In this document: in pieces, positions 7,953-15,672 of the stretch | Numbering within the stretch: position 1 is the first letter of the stretch | Layout of the letters: the number at the start of each line of letters is the position of its first letter | Source: JBBRDU01 sp038203615 | Lineage (GTDB): Bacteria; Verrucomicrobiota; Verrucomicrobiia; Chthoniobacterales; UBA10450 | NCBI GenBank assembly: GCA_038203615.1 | Contig: JBBRDU010000026.1 | Span: 1 to 35,743, forward strand | Length of the DNA stretch: 35,743 nucleotides | Reading direction: 5' to 3' | The notes under the pieces: model-generated | The model's database searches: none | What the model was told of the DNA's origin: nothing | What the model saw: the letters and a program-made list of their open reading frames with translations, nothing else | Made by a program: the position numbers and the translations under genes

Positions 7953-8441
7953 ATGAGAATCCGTGACGCGGCCAGGGCCGATCTGCCTGCCATCATTGAT
8001 ATTTACAATGCCGCCATTGCCACGCGAACGGCCACCGCCCAGCTCGAGCCGGTGACACTGGAAGGCCGTCCGGATTGGCTCAGCGATCATTCGCCGGACG
8101 AGTATCCATTCTGGGTCCTGGAGATGGACGGGCAGATCGTCGGCTGGCTTACTTTCAAGAGTTTTTTGCCGCGCTGCGCCTACCGGGGCACAGCCGAACT
8201 GAGCGTCTACGTGCACGAACAATTCCGGCGCCGCGGCATCGCTCGTCGTTTGCTGGAGCAGGCCATCGCGCGCGCGCCCGTCCTTGGCATCACCGCGCTG
8301 GTCGGCCTGATTTTTGCCCATAACGAAGCCAGTGTCCGTCTCTTTGGGCAGCTCGGCTTTACACGCTGGGGATTTCTGCCGCGGGTGGCCCGGGTCGAAG
8401 AGATCGAGCGCGACCTCACCATCATGGGACGCCACGTTTAG
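7953..8441 (+). CDS. GNAT N-acetyltransferase, phosphinothricin-type
   Basis: A 162-residue acetyl-CoA-dependent N-acetyltransferase. IRDAARADLPAIIDIYNAA opens the fold. The acetyl-CoA loop is FRRRGIARRLLEQAI (about 91-105), with AELSVYV before it and NEASVRLFGQLGF (about 127-139) after it. The order and spacing match the PAT/MnaT branch, which acetylates phosphinothricin-like or amino-acid substrates; the true substrate is unknown. I prefer the ATG at 7953 because homology starts there. A GTG at 7899 in the same frame would add 18 Ser/Ala/Lys-rich residues. It follows the MBL hydrolase gene on the same strand after about 70 bases. Confidence 0.85.
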   Translation: MRIRDAARADLPAIIDIYNAAIATRTATAQLEPVTLEGRPDWLSDHSPDEYPFWVLEMDGQIVGWLTFKSFLPRCAYRGTAELSVYVHEQFRRRGIARRLLEQAIARAPVLGITALVGLIFAHNEASVRLFGQLGFTRWGFLPRVARVEEIERDLTIMGRHV

Positions 8442-8464
8442 GCGAAACAGAATGAGCGTTGCAG

Positions 8465-8518
8465 AGGCGGCTGTGTCAGCCGCCTGTCTATTTAGTCAGG
8501 CGCTTGGCACAAGCGCCT
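8465..8518. repeat. Two adjacent 21-bp palindromes
   Basis: 8465-8485 and 8498-8518 each have perfect 9-bp arms around 3 bases, but different words: AGGCGGCTG/CAGCCGCCT and AGGCGCTTG/CAAGCGCCT. They lie 3' of the acetyltransferase gene, and CTCTACA follows the second. Confidence 0.75.
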
Positions 8519-8534
8519 CTACAACCTCCGGGGT

Positions 8535-8616
8535 GCACGGCGCTCTGTCGCCGTGCTTCTTCTGGAGCGGCGGTTAATCCGCGGAGTGGACCTGGCAGCG
8601 CGGCGTCCCCCTACCA
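8535..8616. repeat. Palindrome plus right-arm copy of GTAGGG element
   Basis: 8535-8556 is GCACGGCG/CGCCGTGC around a 6-base loop. From about 8573 the sequence AATCCGCGGAGTGGAC...GCGGCGTCCCCCTACC matches the right arm of the 3204-3309 element, without its left arm. Confidence 0.65.
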
Positions 8617-8629
8617 ACACAGCCTGTGC

Positions 8630-9007
8630 CTACGCTTCTTCGTGACCGATCACGAGATGGATCACACCATTCGGGGCGGAAACGAAGAAACCGTCGAAAT
8701 CGTCACGGAGCTGTTCCACTTCATCACGGCGTGAAACTCCGTTCGCTTTCAGGAACGACGCGGCCGCGTCCGTGTCATTGGTTTCGAGCTCGAGCCAGAT
8801 GTCGGGGTGACTGAGATTGGGCACTTTATCGAGCCAGAGACGATTCGGCCCGAATTGAAAAATACAGCCATCCGCTTCCTCCTCGATCAAAGGCAAACCG
8901 AGGGTATCGCGATAGAACGCGACCGTCTGATCGTACGTGTGGGCGGGACACTTGATGGCGATGTTGGCGCCGCCTGAAAATTGAGGACCGTTGACGTTGG
9001 CAACCAT
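8630..9007 (-). CDS. VOC (glyoxalase-fold) family protein
   Basis: A 125-residue single-unit vicinal-oxygen-chelate protein. NIAIKCPAHTYDQTVAFYRDTLGLPL gives the first beta-alpha module. DGCIFQFGPNRLWLDKV and the HPDIWLELETNDTDAAASFLKANGV module follow, and the end is GFFVSAPNGVIHLVIGH. The layout (FYRDTLG..., D.DAA..FL...G) fits glyoxalase/bleomycin-resistance/dioxygenase relatives. Candidate metal ligands are not certain, and no substrate can be inferred. The ATG at 9007 is used; no good Shine-Dalgarno precedes it. It lies downstream of the fumC operon on the same strand, 23 bases after it. Confidence 0.82.
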   Translation of the reverse strand: MVANVNGPQFSGGANIAIKCPAHTYDQTVAFYRDTLGLPLIEEEADGCIFQFGPNRLWLDKVPNLSHPDIWLELETNDTDAAASFLKANGVSRRDEVEQLRDDFDGFFVSAPNGVIHLVIGHEEA

Positions 9008-9030
9008 GGTGCGAAGAAAGGTGGCGCGAC

Positions 9031-9546
9031 TTAACGAATTTGCTTCACTATTTTTTGGGCCAGCCTTTTGGCTTTGTCCAAGGCAACCTCTTCCTCGAGC
9101 CCGGAAAGCCCTACCGTGACTAACGAATTGCCCTTGATCACGTAGAGCATGACTACATTCGGGGGCAACCCGCTGGGCGGGCCGCTGTAGATTTCCGCCT
9201 TGTCACCCAGGCCGGACACGGACTTGGCTGTGCCCGTGCTGGTCCGGACCGAATCGAGTTGCTGTTTGACGTCAACGCCCGCGCTGGCCTGGTAGAGGCG
9301 CAGGATTAACGTCTTCTTCGAAGTGGCGCTGTAGTAATTGCACTTGGAGTAGTAACCGTCGCCCCCTTCAAGATTCCGCGGAGCGGGAACCTTGACCGGT
9401 TCTCCCAGGGCGGACTCGGCCGCGGCCTTGTCGATGACACGCGAAACATCCACGCGATCGCCGAGGACCTCGGCCGGCGCCGTCGTCACGACCAGGCATT
9501 CGATCAGCGCGAAGTGGCAGAGGACGCTTCGAAACGAGCTCTTCAT
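9031..9546 (-). CDS. Exported protein of unknown function
   Basis: 171 residues from the ATG at 9546, with a signal peptide of about 24 residues (KSSFRSVLCHFALIECLVV, then a TTAPAEV-type cleavage region). The mature part is beta-rich with VSRVIDKAAAESALGEPVKV, then GYYSKCNYYS, VSGLGDKAEI, and LYVIKGNSLVTVGLSG near the end. The pattern resembles small periplasmic proteins such as DUF3558-like domains, but I cannot name it. Its ATG overlaps the TGA of fumC (ATGA), so it is translated as the last gene of the operon. A longer in-frame start at 9642 would run into fumC and lacks a signal peptide at its end. Confidence 0.7.
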   Translation of the reverse strand: MKSSFRSVLCHFALIECLVVTTAPAEVLGDRVDVSRVIDKAAAESALGEPVKVPAPRNLEGGDGYYSKCNYYSATSKKTLILRLYQASAGVDVKQQLDSVRTSTGTAKSVSGLGDKAEIYSGPPSGLPPNVVMLYVIKGNSLVTVGLSGLEEEVALDKAKRLAQKIVKQIR

Positions 9547-10961
9547 CCGCCGGCAGATCCTTCGCCGCCGGGCTCGGTCATGCCGATCGGGTCCAGCACG
9601 CGTTTCAATTCTGCTTCGGGCAGGACTTTCTTTTCCAAACAAAGCTCGCGCACAGTTTTGCCCGTTTTAGCGCTTTCCTTGGCGATCTCCGCCGCGCGGT
9701 CGTAGCCGATTTTGGGAGCCAGGCTGGTCACCATGGCCATCGACAATTCCACCAGCTCGGCGCAACGCTCCTTGTTCGCGGAGATGCCGGTGACGCATTT
9801 GTCGCAGAACGCTTCCACCACATTGGCGAGCAAGCGGATGGACTCGAGAAGATCATGCGCCATCACCGGCATCATGACGTTGAGTTCGAAATTTCCGTTC
9901 GCGCCAGCCCAGGTGATGCAGCTGTCGTTGCCGATGACCTGGGCGCACACCATCATCATCGATTCGCACATGACCGGGTTCACTTTGCCCGGCATAATCG
10001 AGCTGCCCGGTTGCGTGGCCGGCAATTGAATTTCGCCGATCCCGCAACGCGGTCCGCTCCCCAGCCAGCGCAGGTCATTGGCGATCTTGAACAAACTCGT
10101 CGCGATCGTCTTGAGCTGTCCGCTGGCCTCGACCACGGCGTCCTTCGCGCCTTGCGCTTCGAAATGATTTTGCGCCTCGAAAAAGGCGATCCCGGTGCGG
10201 TCTTCGAGGTCACGCATCACTTTGCCCGGAAAATCGATGGGCCGGTTCAAACCGGTTCCCACGGCCGTTCCGCCGAGGGCGAGCTCGCGTAAGACGTCCA
10301 TCGCCTTGTTCGCGCGTTCCCTCGCATAATGAATCTGCCGGGCGTAACCGCCGAATTCCTGGCCGAGCCGGACCGGCGTCGCGTCCATCAGATGGGTCCG
10401 GCCGATTTTGATGACGTCGTTGAATTCCTGCGCCTTCGCGGTCAGGGCGTCCTCTAGCTTCTGCAGGGCCGGCTCCAGCTGGTTTTTCAACTGCTCGGCC
10501 GCGCTGATGTGAAGGGCCGATGGAATCACGTCATTACTTGACTGGCCCATATTGACGTGATCGTTCGGATGCACCGCGTCGCGCGAGCCGATGGCTTGGC
10601 CGGCCAGCTGGGCACAACGGTTGGCGATCACTTCGTTCGCATTGGTGTTCGTGCTCGTGCCCGAGCCGGTCTGAAAAATATCGATCGGAAAATGCTGGTC
10701 GAGCTTGCCCTCCACCACTTCCTCCGCCGCCTGCACGATCAGGGCGCTGCGCGTGGCCTCGAGCAAACCGAGATCATGGTTGGCCCGGGCCGCCGCCCCT
10801 TTAATCAACCCGAGCGCGCGAATAAACGGCCGGGAAAAACGGTACCCGCTCACCGGAAAATTGAGGACAGCGCGCTCGGTGGACGCGCCATAAAGGGCGG
10901 TCGCTGGGACCGACATTTCCCCCATCGAATCTTTTTCGATCCGGGTGCCGTCGCCGGTCAT
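9543..10961 (-). CDS. fumC: Fumarate hydratase, class II
   Basis: A 472-residue, iron-independent fumarase that hydrates fumarate to L-malate in the TCA cycle. It opens with TRIEKDSMGEMSVPATALYGA, followed by FQTGSGTSTNTNANEVIANR (about 95-114), NDHVNMGQSSNDVIPSALHI and the superfamily signature GSSIMPGKVNP near residue 322. The length is normal (class II ~460-470). The start ATG overlaps the TGA of the upstream methyltransferase gene, and its own TGA overlaps the next ATG, so the three genes form a coupled operon. No frameshift or missing catalytic segment is visible. Confidence 0.95.
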   Translation of the reverse strand: MTGDGTRIEKDSMGEMSVPATALYGASTERAVLNFPVSGYRFSRPFIRALGLIKGAAARANHDLGLLEATRSALIVQAAEEVVEGKLDQHFPIDIFQTGSGTSTNTNANEVIANRCAQLAGQAIGSRDAVHPNDHVNMGQSSNDVIPSALHISAAEQLKNQLEPALQKLEDALTAKAQEFNDVIKIGRTHLMDATPVRLGQEFGGYARQIHYARERANKAMDVLRELALGGTAVGTGLNRPIDFPGKVMRDLEDRTGIAFFEAQNHFEAQGAKDAVVEASGQLKTIATSLFKIANDLRWLGSGPRCGIGEIQLPATQPGSSIMPGKVNPVMCESMMMVCAQVIGNDSCITWAGANGNFELNVMMPVMAHDLLESIRLLANVVEAFCDKCVTGISANKERCAELVELSMAMVTSLAPKIGYDRAAEIAKESAKTGKTVRELCLEKKVLPEAELKRVLDPIGMTEPGGEGSAGG

Positions 10962-11578
10962 CGCATGGAATTGCGGGAAGGTTCCCGCGACTGCATGACC
11001 GGATGAGCATGGCCGTTCCGCTGATTCGTTTTGCGAAAGACGGTGATGAACATCGGCGGAATATTCTGGAGGCAGTATTCCGAATCGGCGTGCTCAAAGA
11101 TGGTGGCGTGCTGTTTCAGTTCGTTCGTCACCTGGTAGATGATGAAGCTTCCGTCGCCGGCCAGGGCGTCGTGCGTTTTTTGCAAAAGAGCCCGCTTCTT
11201 TTCGATGTTCAGAATACTAAAAGGAATTCCGGAAAGAATGTAATCGCAGTGGGAGATCCCGCGTTTTTCTAGTTCATCCGGCAGCGCGGCTGCGTCGAGA
11301 TTGCAAACATGCACGCGTGGATCGCCCGCGAACTGCCGCTCCAAATCGCGCGAAAAAGCCGCGTCCACTTCGAAGATAAGGAGCTGCGCATCGGACCGCA
11401 TCCGGCGCGCAATCTCACGGGTATGCACGCCTTCCCCCGGACCATACTCGGCGATGACGCTGGCTTTCTCGAAATCAATCTTGTCGGAAACCCGCTCCAC
11501 CAAAGCGCGTGAACTGGGCATGATCGAAGCGATCTGAAACGGTTTCTGCAAAAAGCGTTTAAAGAATAGCGCGCTCAT
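10958..11578 (-). CDS. SAM methyltransferase, PmtA-like
   Basis: 206 residues with a class I methyltransferase fold. FFKRFLQKPFQIASIMPSS leads into the SAM motif AEYGPGEGVHTREIA (about 43-57), then FEVDAAFSRDLE (motif II) and CDYILSGIPFSIL (motif IV-like). NIPPMFITVFRK lies near the end. The IMPSSRALV start, the SGIPFS motif and the NIPP motif are typical of phospholipid (phosphatidylethanolamine) N-methyltransferases of the PmtA type, related to rRNA adenine dimethylases. Phosphatidylethanolamine methylation is therefore likely but not proven. It is the first gene of the operon with fumC, an unusual partner. Confidence 0.75.
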   Translation of the reverse strand: MSALFFKRFLQKPFQIASIMPSSRALVERVSDKIDFEKASVIAEYGPGEGVHTREIARRMRSDAQLLIFEVDAAFSRDLERQFAGDPRVHVCNLDAAALPDELEKRGISHCDYILSGIPFSILNIEKKRALLQKTHDALAGDGSFIIYQVTNELKQHATIFEHADSEYCLQNIPPMFITVFRKTNQRNGHAHPVMQSREPSRNSMR

Positions 11579-11698
11579 TCGGAATCGGAACAGTCAACCG
11601 CCCCTCCCCCCTTGTCCAGTCACGATGTGCCTGACCGGCGCTCCCCAGAGGCACGGAGCACCCGGCTGGAGGCGCCGAACGACCTCACCCGAAGAAGA

Positions 11699-11724
11699 TT
11701 GACATCGATTATAAAATTTATAAT
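11699..11724 (+). promoter_or_regulatory. Possible sigma70-like promoter
   Basis: TTGACA (11699-11704) and TATAAT (11719-11724) sit in a short AT-rich island 60 bases before the HTH-REC gene. The 14-base spacing is shorter than the usual 16-18, so either the true -10 is displaced or the match is fortuitous. Confidence 0.4.
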
Positions 11725-11781
11725 GCTAGGCACCTCCAAAAATGTCTTGCCCAGTGCGGTCCGAATTGATGTCTATCAGCC

Positions 11782-12333
11782 ATGCATAACCTTTTGACGG
11801 TCAAGGAAACGGCCAAATACCTCCGTATCCCGTTACCTACCGTTTACTATTTGGTGCAACGCGGACAACTTCCGGCCATCCAAATCGGAGGCCGCTGGCG
11901 CATCAAAAAATCGTCCCTCGATAAGGATATCCTGAAAGAGGACAAGTCGGGCCAGCCCACCGTGCTCGTGGTGGACGACGACGAGAGTCTGCAGAACCTT
12001 TTCAAGCTTTTCCTGAAGAAAATCGGCTTCAGCCGCGTCGTGGTCGGCACGGTCAAGGAAGCATTGGTCGCCCTCGAGAAACAGAAGTTCGACCTGATTT
12101 TCCTCGACCTGAAATTGCCCGATGGCTCGGCTGACGACGTCTACGATATGGCCAAGACGGAACAGCCGGAATGTCCGATTATCATTATTACAGGCTATCC
12201 GGACAGCGAGATGCTCAATCGGATCCTGGCCAAGGGGCCGATCACCGTGCTGAAAAAGCCGCTCAAAGTTGAGCAGCTCAAAGAGACCGTCCGCATTCTT
12301 GGTCACAAGGACGCGGTCAAACTCGCCGCCTAA
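11782..12333 (+). CDS. Excisionase-type HTH plus receiver domain regulator
   Basis: A 183-residue response regulator with reversed architecture. Residues 1-52 are an excisionase/MerR-like helix-turn-helix (LTVKETAKYLRIPLPTVYYL, then GGRWRIKKSSLD). Residues 60-180 are a CheY-type receiver with the acidic pocket D65-D67, the phosphoacceptor D109 (FLDLKLPDG), T137 and K159 (VLKKPL), so it looks phosphorylatable. No histidine kinase is adjacent. Most DNA-binding response regulators carry the receiver first. A short linker joins the domains. It presumably binds DNA in a phosphorylation-dependent way. No Shine-Dalgarno is visible at the ATG. Confidence 0.88.
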   Translation: MHNLLTVKETAKYLRIPLPTVYYLVQRGQLPAIQIGGRWRIKKSSLDKDILKEDKSGQPTVLVVDDDESLQNLFKLFLKKIGFSRVVVGTVKEALVALEKQKFDLIFLDLKLPDGSADDVYDMAKTEQPECPIIIITGYPDSEMLNRILAKGPITVLKKPLKVEQLKETVRILGHKDAVKLAA

Positions 12334-12436
12334 CCGGCGCGAGGGGGAATGGTTCTTCCAGCCGTCAGGGCACGGCCTTCGACCCCTCAACTTGCCAAGC
12401 GCGCCCCCGCATCGCATAATCCCGCCTTATCCCGAG

Positions 12437-12511
<75 letters not shown>

Positions 12512-12529
12512 TTTTTTTATCACTGCGCC

Positions 12530-13105
12530 ATGCGCGATTCCTCTGAAATCCTTCGAAGCGCCCTGGCCCAGGCCCGCCAGGCCATGGCGGCCGTGGCGAA
12601 GCTGGAAGCCCCGGTGGGACGCGCCGCCGATCTCATCACCGCTTGCCTAACGAACGGCCACAAGTTGCTCGTCTGCGGAAACGGCGGGAGCGCCGCCGAT
12701 GCGGCTGATTTCTGCACCGAGTTCGCCTGCCGTTTCGTGCAGGATCGGCGCCCGTACCCGGCCATGAATTTGTCTCAGGGCGGAAGCCTTCTCACCGCCA
12801 CCGGCAATGATTATGGATTCGATGCCATTTTCTCCCGGCAAATCGCCGCCTTCGCGCAGGAAGGCGATGTCCTCATAGCCATTTCCACCAGTGGAAAGTC
12901 AGCCAACATTCGACGTGCCCTCGAGGAAGGGAAAGAGCGCGGGCTAAAAACCATCGCGCTGCTCGGGCGCGATGGCGGACCCAGCAAAGGCCTGGCCGAC
13001 ATCGATCTGATTGTGCAAAACGAAGTGACCGCGCGCATCCAGGAGATGCACAAGTTTTTGCTGCACGTCCTTTGCGAAATCTGCGAGGCGCGTCTGCCGA
13101 AATAA
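12530..13105 (+). CDS. gmhA: Sedoheptulose-7-phosphate isomerase
   Basis: 191 residues of a SIS-fold isomerase that converts sedoheptulose 7-phosphate to D-glycero-D-manno-heptose 7-phosphate, the first step of ADP-heptose synthesis for LPS inner core. The phosphate-binding LLVCGNGGSAADAADFCTEF (about 43-62), the ISTSGKSANI loop (about 121-130) and ARIQEMHKFLLHVLCEICE at the C-terminus match GmhA in order and length. It starts just 18 bases after tRNA-Val with no visible Shine-Dalgarno, so it may be cotranscribed with the tRNA and released by processing. No other heptose genes are in the window. Confidence 0.92.
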   Translation: MRDSSEILRSALAQARQAMAAVAKLEAPVGRAADLITACLTNGHKLLVCGNGGSAADAADFCTEFACRFVQDRRPYPAMNLSQGGSLLTATGNDYGFDAIFSRQIAAFAQEGDVLIAISTSGKSANIRRALEEGKERGLKTIALLGRDGGPSKGLADIDLIVQNEVTARIQEMHKFLLHVLCEICEARLPK

Positions 13106-13132
13106 GTCGGCTCGACGGAGTCTCGCCCCACC
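13105..13132. repeat. Copy of GTCGGCTCGAC...CCCCACC repeat
   Basis: GTCGGCTCGACGGAGTCTCG followed by CCCCACC starts at the gmhA stop. The same ~27-bp word occurs twice in inverted orientation at 17519-17595. The rest of 13133-13398 shows no supportable gene. An AT-rich tract at 13335-13350 could be promoter material. Confidence 0.7.
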
Positions 13133-13398
13133 GAATGGAGGCCGCGACTTTCAGACCGTCACTGGGTTACTCTCCGTCGCAGGAGTGCGGCGCCCGGCCG
13201 CCAGGTTAATTCTCTGGATGTACGGCTCCGGCGATACCGCCAGATGGCGAAGCCGACGAAGAGCAAATCGAGGATGACAAAAGTGGCAACATAGGTTTCG
13301 CCGCCAATGCGGGACCGTATTCCCCTGGAATGGAATTTATAAAAAAAACTTGCCCTTAAGAGACCGTCCTGATGCAATGACCGGTTCCGGAGCTGCCT

Positions 13399-13932
13399 AT
13401 GAAACTGACCAAATTTCACGTATTGTCCTTTGCTGCTTTTTGCATCGCCCTCGTCTCCTACGTGTCTGCCGGGAATGGTGGGCACGGCCGCGGCCAGGGA
13501 CGCGGTCATCACTCGGGGCCTGGGTTTAATTCCGACAATAACCCCGGAATCCTAGGAAAAATCGGTCGCGATGAACAAAACGATTTTTTCACCTCCGACG
13601 GCAACCCCGGCAAGATAGGGAGCGAATTCGGGCGAGCCACGGCTGATAAAGCCTCTGCCAATACGGAACTCCATCGCAACGAGAGCGCTCCGGTCGTTGA
13701 TCGCGGCCCGAAAGAGCAGAGCGTGACCGGACTATTCGAGAACAAGAGGGTGGACGCCAGCCACAACAAGCGGCCCCACCCGAGTCCGATCCCGAGTGCC
13801 ACACCAGGCGGAACTCACTCCAGTCCATCACCCATCCCGAGTGCCACACCGGGCGGAGATGGTGGGCCGGACGTACTGTTCCCGATCGATCCGACTCCGA
13901 AGGGCACGCCCGGCGACCCGCACGGGCACTAA
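13399..13932 (+). CDS. Exported low-complexity protein
   Basis: A 177-residue protein I cannot name. A clear signal peptide (residues 1-24, KLTKFHVLSFAAFCIALVSY then VSAG) is followed by a Gly/His-rich stretch (GNGGHGRGQGRGHH). A DNNPGILGKIGRD / DGNPGKIGSEFGR internal near-repeat comes next. The Pro/Ser tail has two copies of PSPIPSATPGG, ending PHGH. It is probably disordered and located in the periplasm or on the surface; the His-rich stretches could bind metal. A good Shine-Dalgarno (GGAG, six bases before the ATG) supports the start. The next gene downstream is also for a small exported protein. Confidence 0.72.
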   Translation: MKLTKFHVLSFAAFCIALVSYVSAGNGGHGRGQGRGHHSGPGFNSDNNPGILGKIGRDEQNDFFTSDGNPGKIGSEFGRATADKASANTELHRNESAPVVDRGPKEQSVTGLFENKRVDASHNKRPHPSPIPSATPGGTHSSPSPIPSATPGGDGGPDVLFPIDPTPKGTPGDPHGH

Positions 13933-14066
13933 GCTTACTGCGACCCAACGCGTTTAGGCCTGCCAGACCGGGGCGGGGGGTCGCCATGATCTGCGTGGCG
14001 AGCTTGCTTGTCCTAGTTGCAGACTTCTCAACCGCCCTGCCGTTGCCTAGACTCGGTGTCAATCCT

Positions 14067-14522
14067 ATGAAGAAGCTCCTTTGCCCCGCTCTCCTGTTCA
14101 CCTTCACTTGCGCCCTTAGTGCGTCCACCGGCACCCGGATCGATGCTAAAACCTGGGGCAAAGTGCAGGCCTACGACGTTCGAACCCTCGCCCCGGCCAT
14201 GGCCGCGCATTCGCGCGAGATCGTGGCCGTGAAATTCACCTTCCGGGGAAAGGACCTTCATCATCTCAAGCCGAATTGGTACGAAGGCTCCATCTGGCAA
14301 CCCGACCCGAAAGGCCGGAAGGGATTCTCGGACGTCCGGGTGATGGTGGCCAAGAAAGATCTGGAGGCGTTCAAGTCGATCACGACCGACTCGTCGGCCG
14401 GCGCGGAGTTGACGGTTTACGGCCGCGTTCTGCGCGATTTTGACGCCAATTTCTTCTTTGTCCAGCTGCTCGGGCGCACGAGCGTGGCCGACCCCGGCGG
14501 TAACGCCACCATCAGCTGGTAA
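14067..14522 (+). CDS. Exported protein of unknown function
   Basis: 151 residues from the ATG at 14067. The N-terminus (KKLLCPALLFTFTCALSAST) is a signal peptide of about 18-20 residues. The mature part is a small alpha/beta protein with VAVKFTFRGKDLHHLKPNWYEGS, then FSDVRVMVAKKDLEAFKSI and ELTVYGRVLRD...FFFVQLLGR. This resembles small OB-like or beta-barrel proteins, but I cannot assign a family. An in-frame start at 13986 would put 27 non-conserved residues before the signal peptide, so I reject it. A GC-rich inverted repeat CAGACCGGG...CCCGGTCTG follows the stop (about 14527-14572), possibly a weak transcription stop. Confidence 0.7.
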   Translation: MKKLLCPALLFTFTCALSASTGTRIDAKTWGKVQAYDVRTLAPAMAAHSREIVAVKFTFRGKDLHHLKPNWYEGSIWQPDPKGRKGFSDVRVMVAKKDLEAFKSITTDSSAGAELTVYGRVLRDFDANFFFVQLLGRTSVADPGGNATISW

Positions 14523-14756
14523 GCGCCAGACCGGGGCCCATCCCGTCCGGGCAAAGGGAGCTTTCCCGGTCTGAAACCGCCGGTTTGGACCGCCTGTTGT
14601 GTTTTGGCCGAAATAGGCGATCATACCTGCTTATTGGATTAGTTCTGTTCTGTTCGTTGCTTGGTAGATCGTCAGCTGAGATTGCCTCAGTGGTGATTTG
14701 AAACCCGATTCCCGGGAACGGCTTTGTAGCTGGCAGGTCTTCCAAACCCAAATCAA
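14523..14756 (+). other. Long leader region before the RRM gene
   Basis: A 234-base gene-free stretch. After the CAGACCGGG inverted repeat it becomes AT-richer around 14625-14660 and then contains several small hairpin-forming segments such as CGATTCCCGGGAACGG. Long leaders are common for small bacterial RNA-binding protein genes, but no named riboswitch is visible. Confidence 0.35.
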
Positions 14757-15056
14757 ATGAAACTGTACGTAGGAAATCTTTCCTTCCAAACCACTGAGAA
14801 CGATCTGCAAGATCTGTTCGAGCAACACGGTCAGGTCAAAGAGGTAACTCTGATCACCGACAAAATGACCGGCCAATCCCGCGGCTTCGCCTTCGTGACG
14901 ATGGCGGGAGCGACCGAGGGCAACGCCGCCATGACGGCACTGAACGGTAAAGAGCACGCTGGTCGCGCTTTGACTGTCAACGAAGCGAAGGCACGCGAAG
15001 AGCGTCCGCGCGGTGGCAACTCCGGCGGCCGCCAGTTCACCGGTAACCGCCGGTAG
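14757..15056 (+). CDS. Single-RRM RNA-binding protein
   Basis: 99 residues with one RNA recognition motif at 1-80: RNP2 is KLYVGNL (2-8) and RNP1 is RGFAFVTM (about 42-49). A short basic Gly/Arg tail (RGGNSGGRQFTGNRR) follows. This is the cyanobacterial Rbp-like type of small bacterial RRM protein, often cold-induced and acting as an RNA chaperone. Its gene lies directly upstream of infA, which fits a role in translation or cold adaptation. No Shine-Dalgarno is seen before the ATG. A UUCG hairpin lies between it and infA. Confidence 0.9.
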   Translation: MKLYVGNLSFQTTENDLQDLFEQHGQVKEVTLITDKMTGQSRGFAFVTMAGATEGNAAMTALNGKEHAGRALTVNEAKAREERPRGGNSGGRQFTGNRR

Positions 15057-15070
15057 ATGGATTTCGGCAG

Positions 15071-15092
15071 CCGGCGCTCTTCGGGGCGCCGG
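15071..15092 (+). other. UUCG-capped 9-bp hairpin between RRM gene and infA
   Basis: CCGGCGCTC pairs with GGGCGCCGG (one T-G pair) around a TTCG tetraloop closed by C-G, an exceptionally stable RNA hairpin. There is no U-tract behind it, so it is more likely a processing or stability element, or an attenuator, than a standard terminator. Confidence 0.6.
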
Positions 15093-15113
15093 CTCGCCGC
15101 CTTTCACGGATTC

Positions 15114-15332
15114 ATGAGTTCAGAAAAAGCTATTGAGGTCGAGGGAACCATTCTGACAGTTCTGCCTGGGACGATGTTCCGGGTGGCGCTGGCCAACCAG
15201 CACCAGGTCCTCGCTCACATCTCTGGGAAGATGCGCAAACGCTTCATCCGCCTCACCATTGGTGACCGCGTCAAGATGGAGATGTCCCCCTACGACGTCG
15301 ACAAAGCTCGCATCGTCTATCGCCTGGGTTAA
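15114..15332 (+). CDS. infA: Translation initiation factor IF-1
   Basis: 72 residues forming the S1/OB-fold initiation factor that binds the ribosomal A site on 30S. The sequence IEVEGTILTVLPGTMFRVAL, then QVLAHISGKMRKRFIRLTIGD and VKMEMSPYDVDKARIVYRL matches IF-1 along its whole length. The usual start is ATG at 15114; an upstream ATG at 15057 would include the hairpin region and is not credible. The small protein gene at 15338 follows after five bases, so the two are likely cotranscribed. Confidence 0.94.
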   Translation: MSSEKAIEVEGTILTVLPGTMFRVALANQHQVLAHISGKMRKRFIRLTIGDRVKMEMSPYDVDKARIVYRLG

Positions 15333-15337
15333 AATTT

Positions 15338-15544
15338 ATGATCGCAACTACAGCCAAAGCAAACGGACCTGTCATCAAGCGCCTCTTGGTGAGATGTCCT
15401 TCCACCGCAAAACTCACCCCCACCGGACAGACCATCGAGGAGCAGTTGTGGGCCGACGCCAAGGTGAAGGACCAGAAGTTCGACTGCCCGCATTGCGAGC
15501 AGATCCACGTCTGGAATAAAAAAGACGTCGTCCTCGCGCGCTAA
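15338..15544 (+). CDS. Small zinc-ribbon-like protein
   Basis: A 68-residue cytoplasmic protein of unknown function. It has VRCPSTAKLTPTG near residue 18 and FDCPHCEQIHVWNKKDVVLA at the end. This two-part layout recalls short zinc-ribbon proteins in which a CP-x-TG half and a CPHCG-x-H half combine. Here the first half has only one Cys, so metal binding would use three Cys plus perhaps His. It follows infA by five bases and probably belongs to that transcript. Confidence 0.65.
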   Translation: MIATTAKANGPVIKRLLVRCPSTAKLTPTGQTIEEQLWADAKVKDQKFDCPHCEQIHVWNKKDVVLAR

Positions 15545-15672
15545 CGGCGCGACCTCCCCTCCCGCGCCTCTGCGCTTTCGGTCGCATGAGCCGCTTCGCC
15601 CTGCGAAGCGCCGCTCGTTCTCCCCCCATTTTGCGCGACATCCTCCGGCCGGACGCGGCACCCCGCCACGGA

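Noticed and set aside
8465..8518. CRISPR-like pair of repeats
   Set aside because: The two palindromes have different sequences and there is no regular repeat-spacer array or cas gene.
13159..13512. 117-codon minus-strand frame with one hydrophobic stretch
   Set aside because: It overlaps the signal-peptide region of the exported protein at 13399. The hydrophobic part alone is weak and does not match a PEP-CTERM tail.
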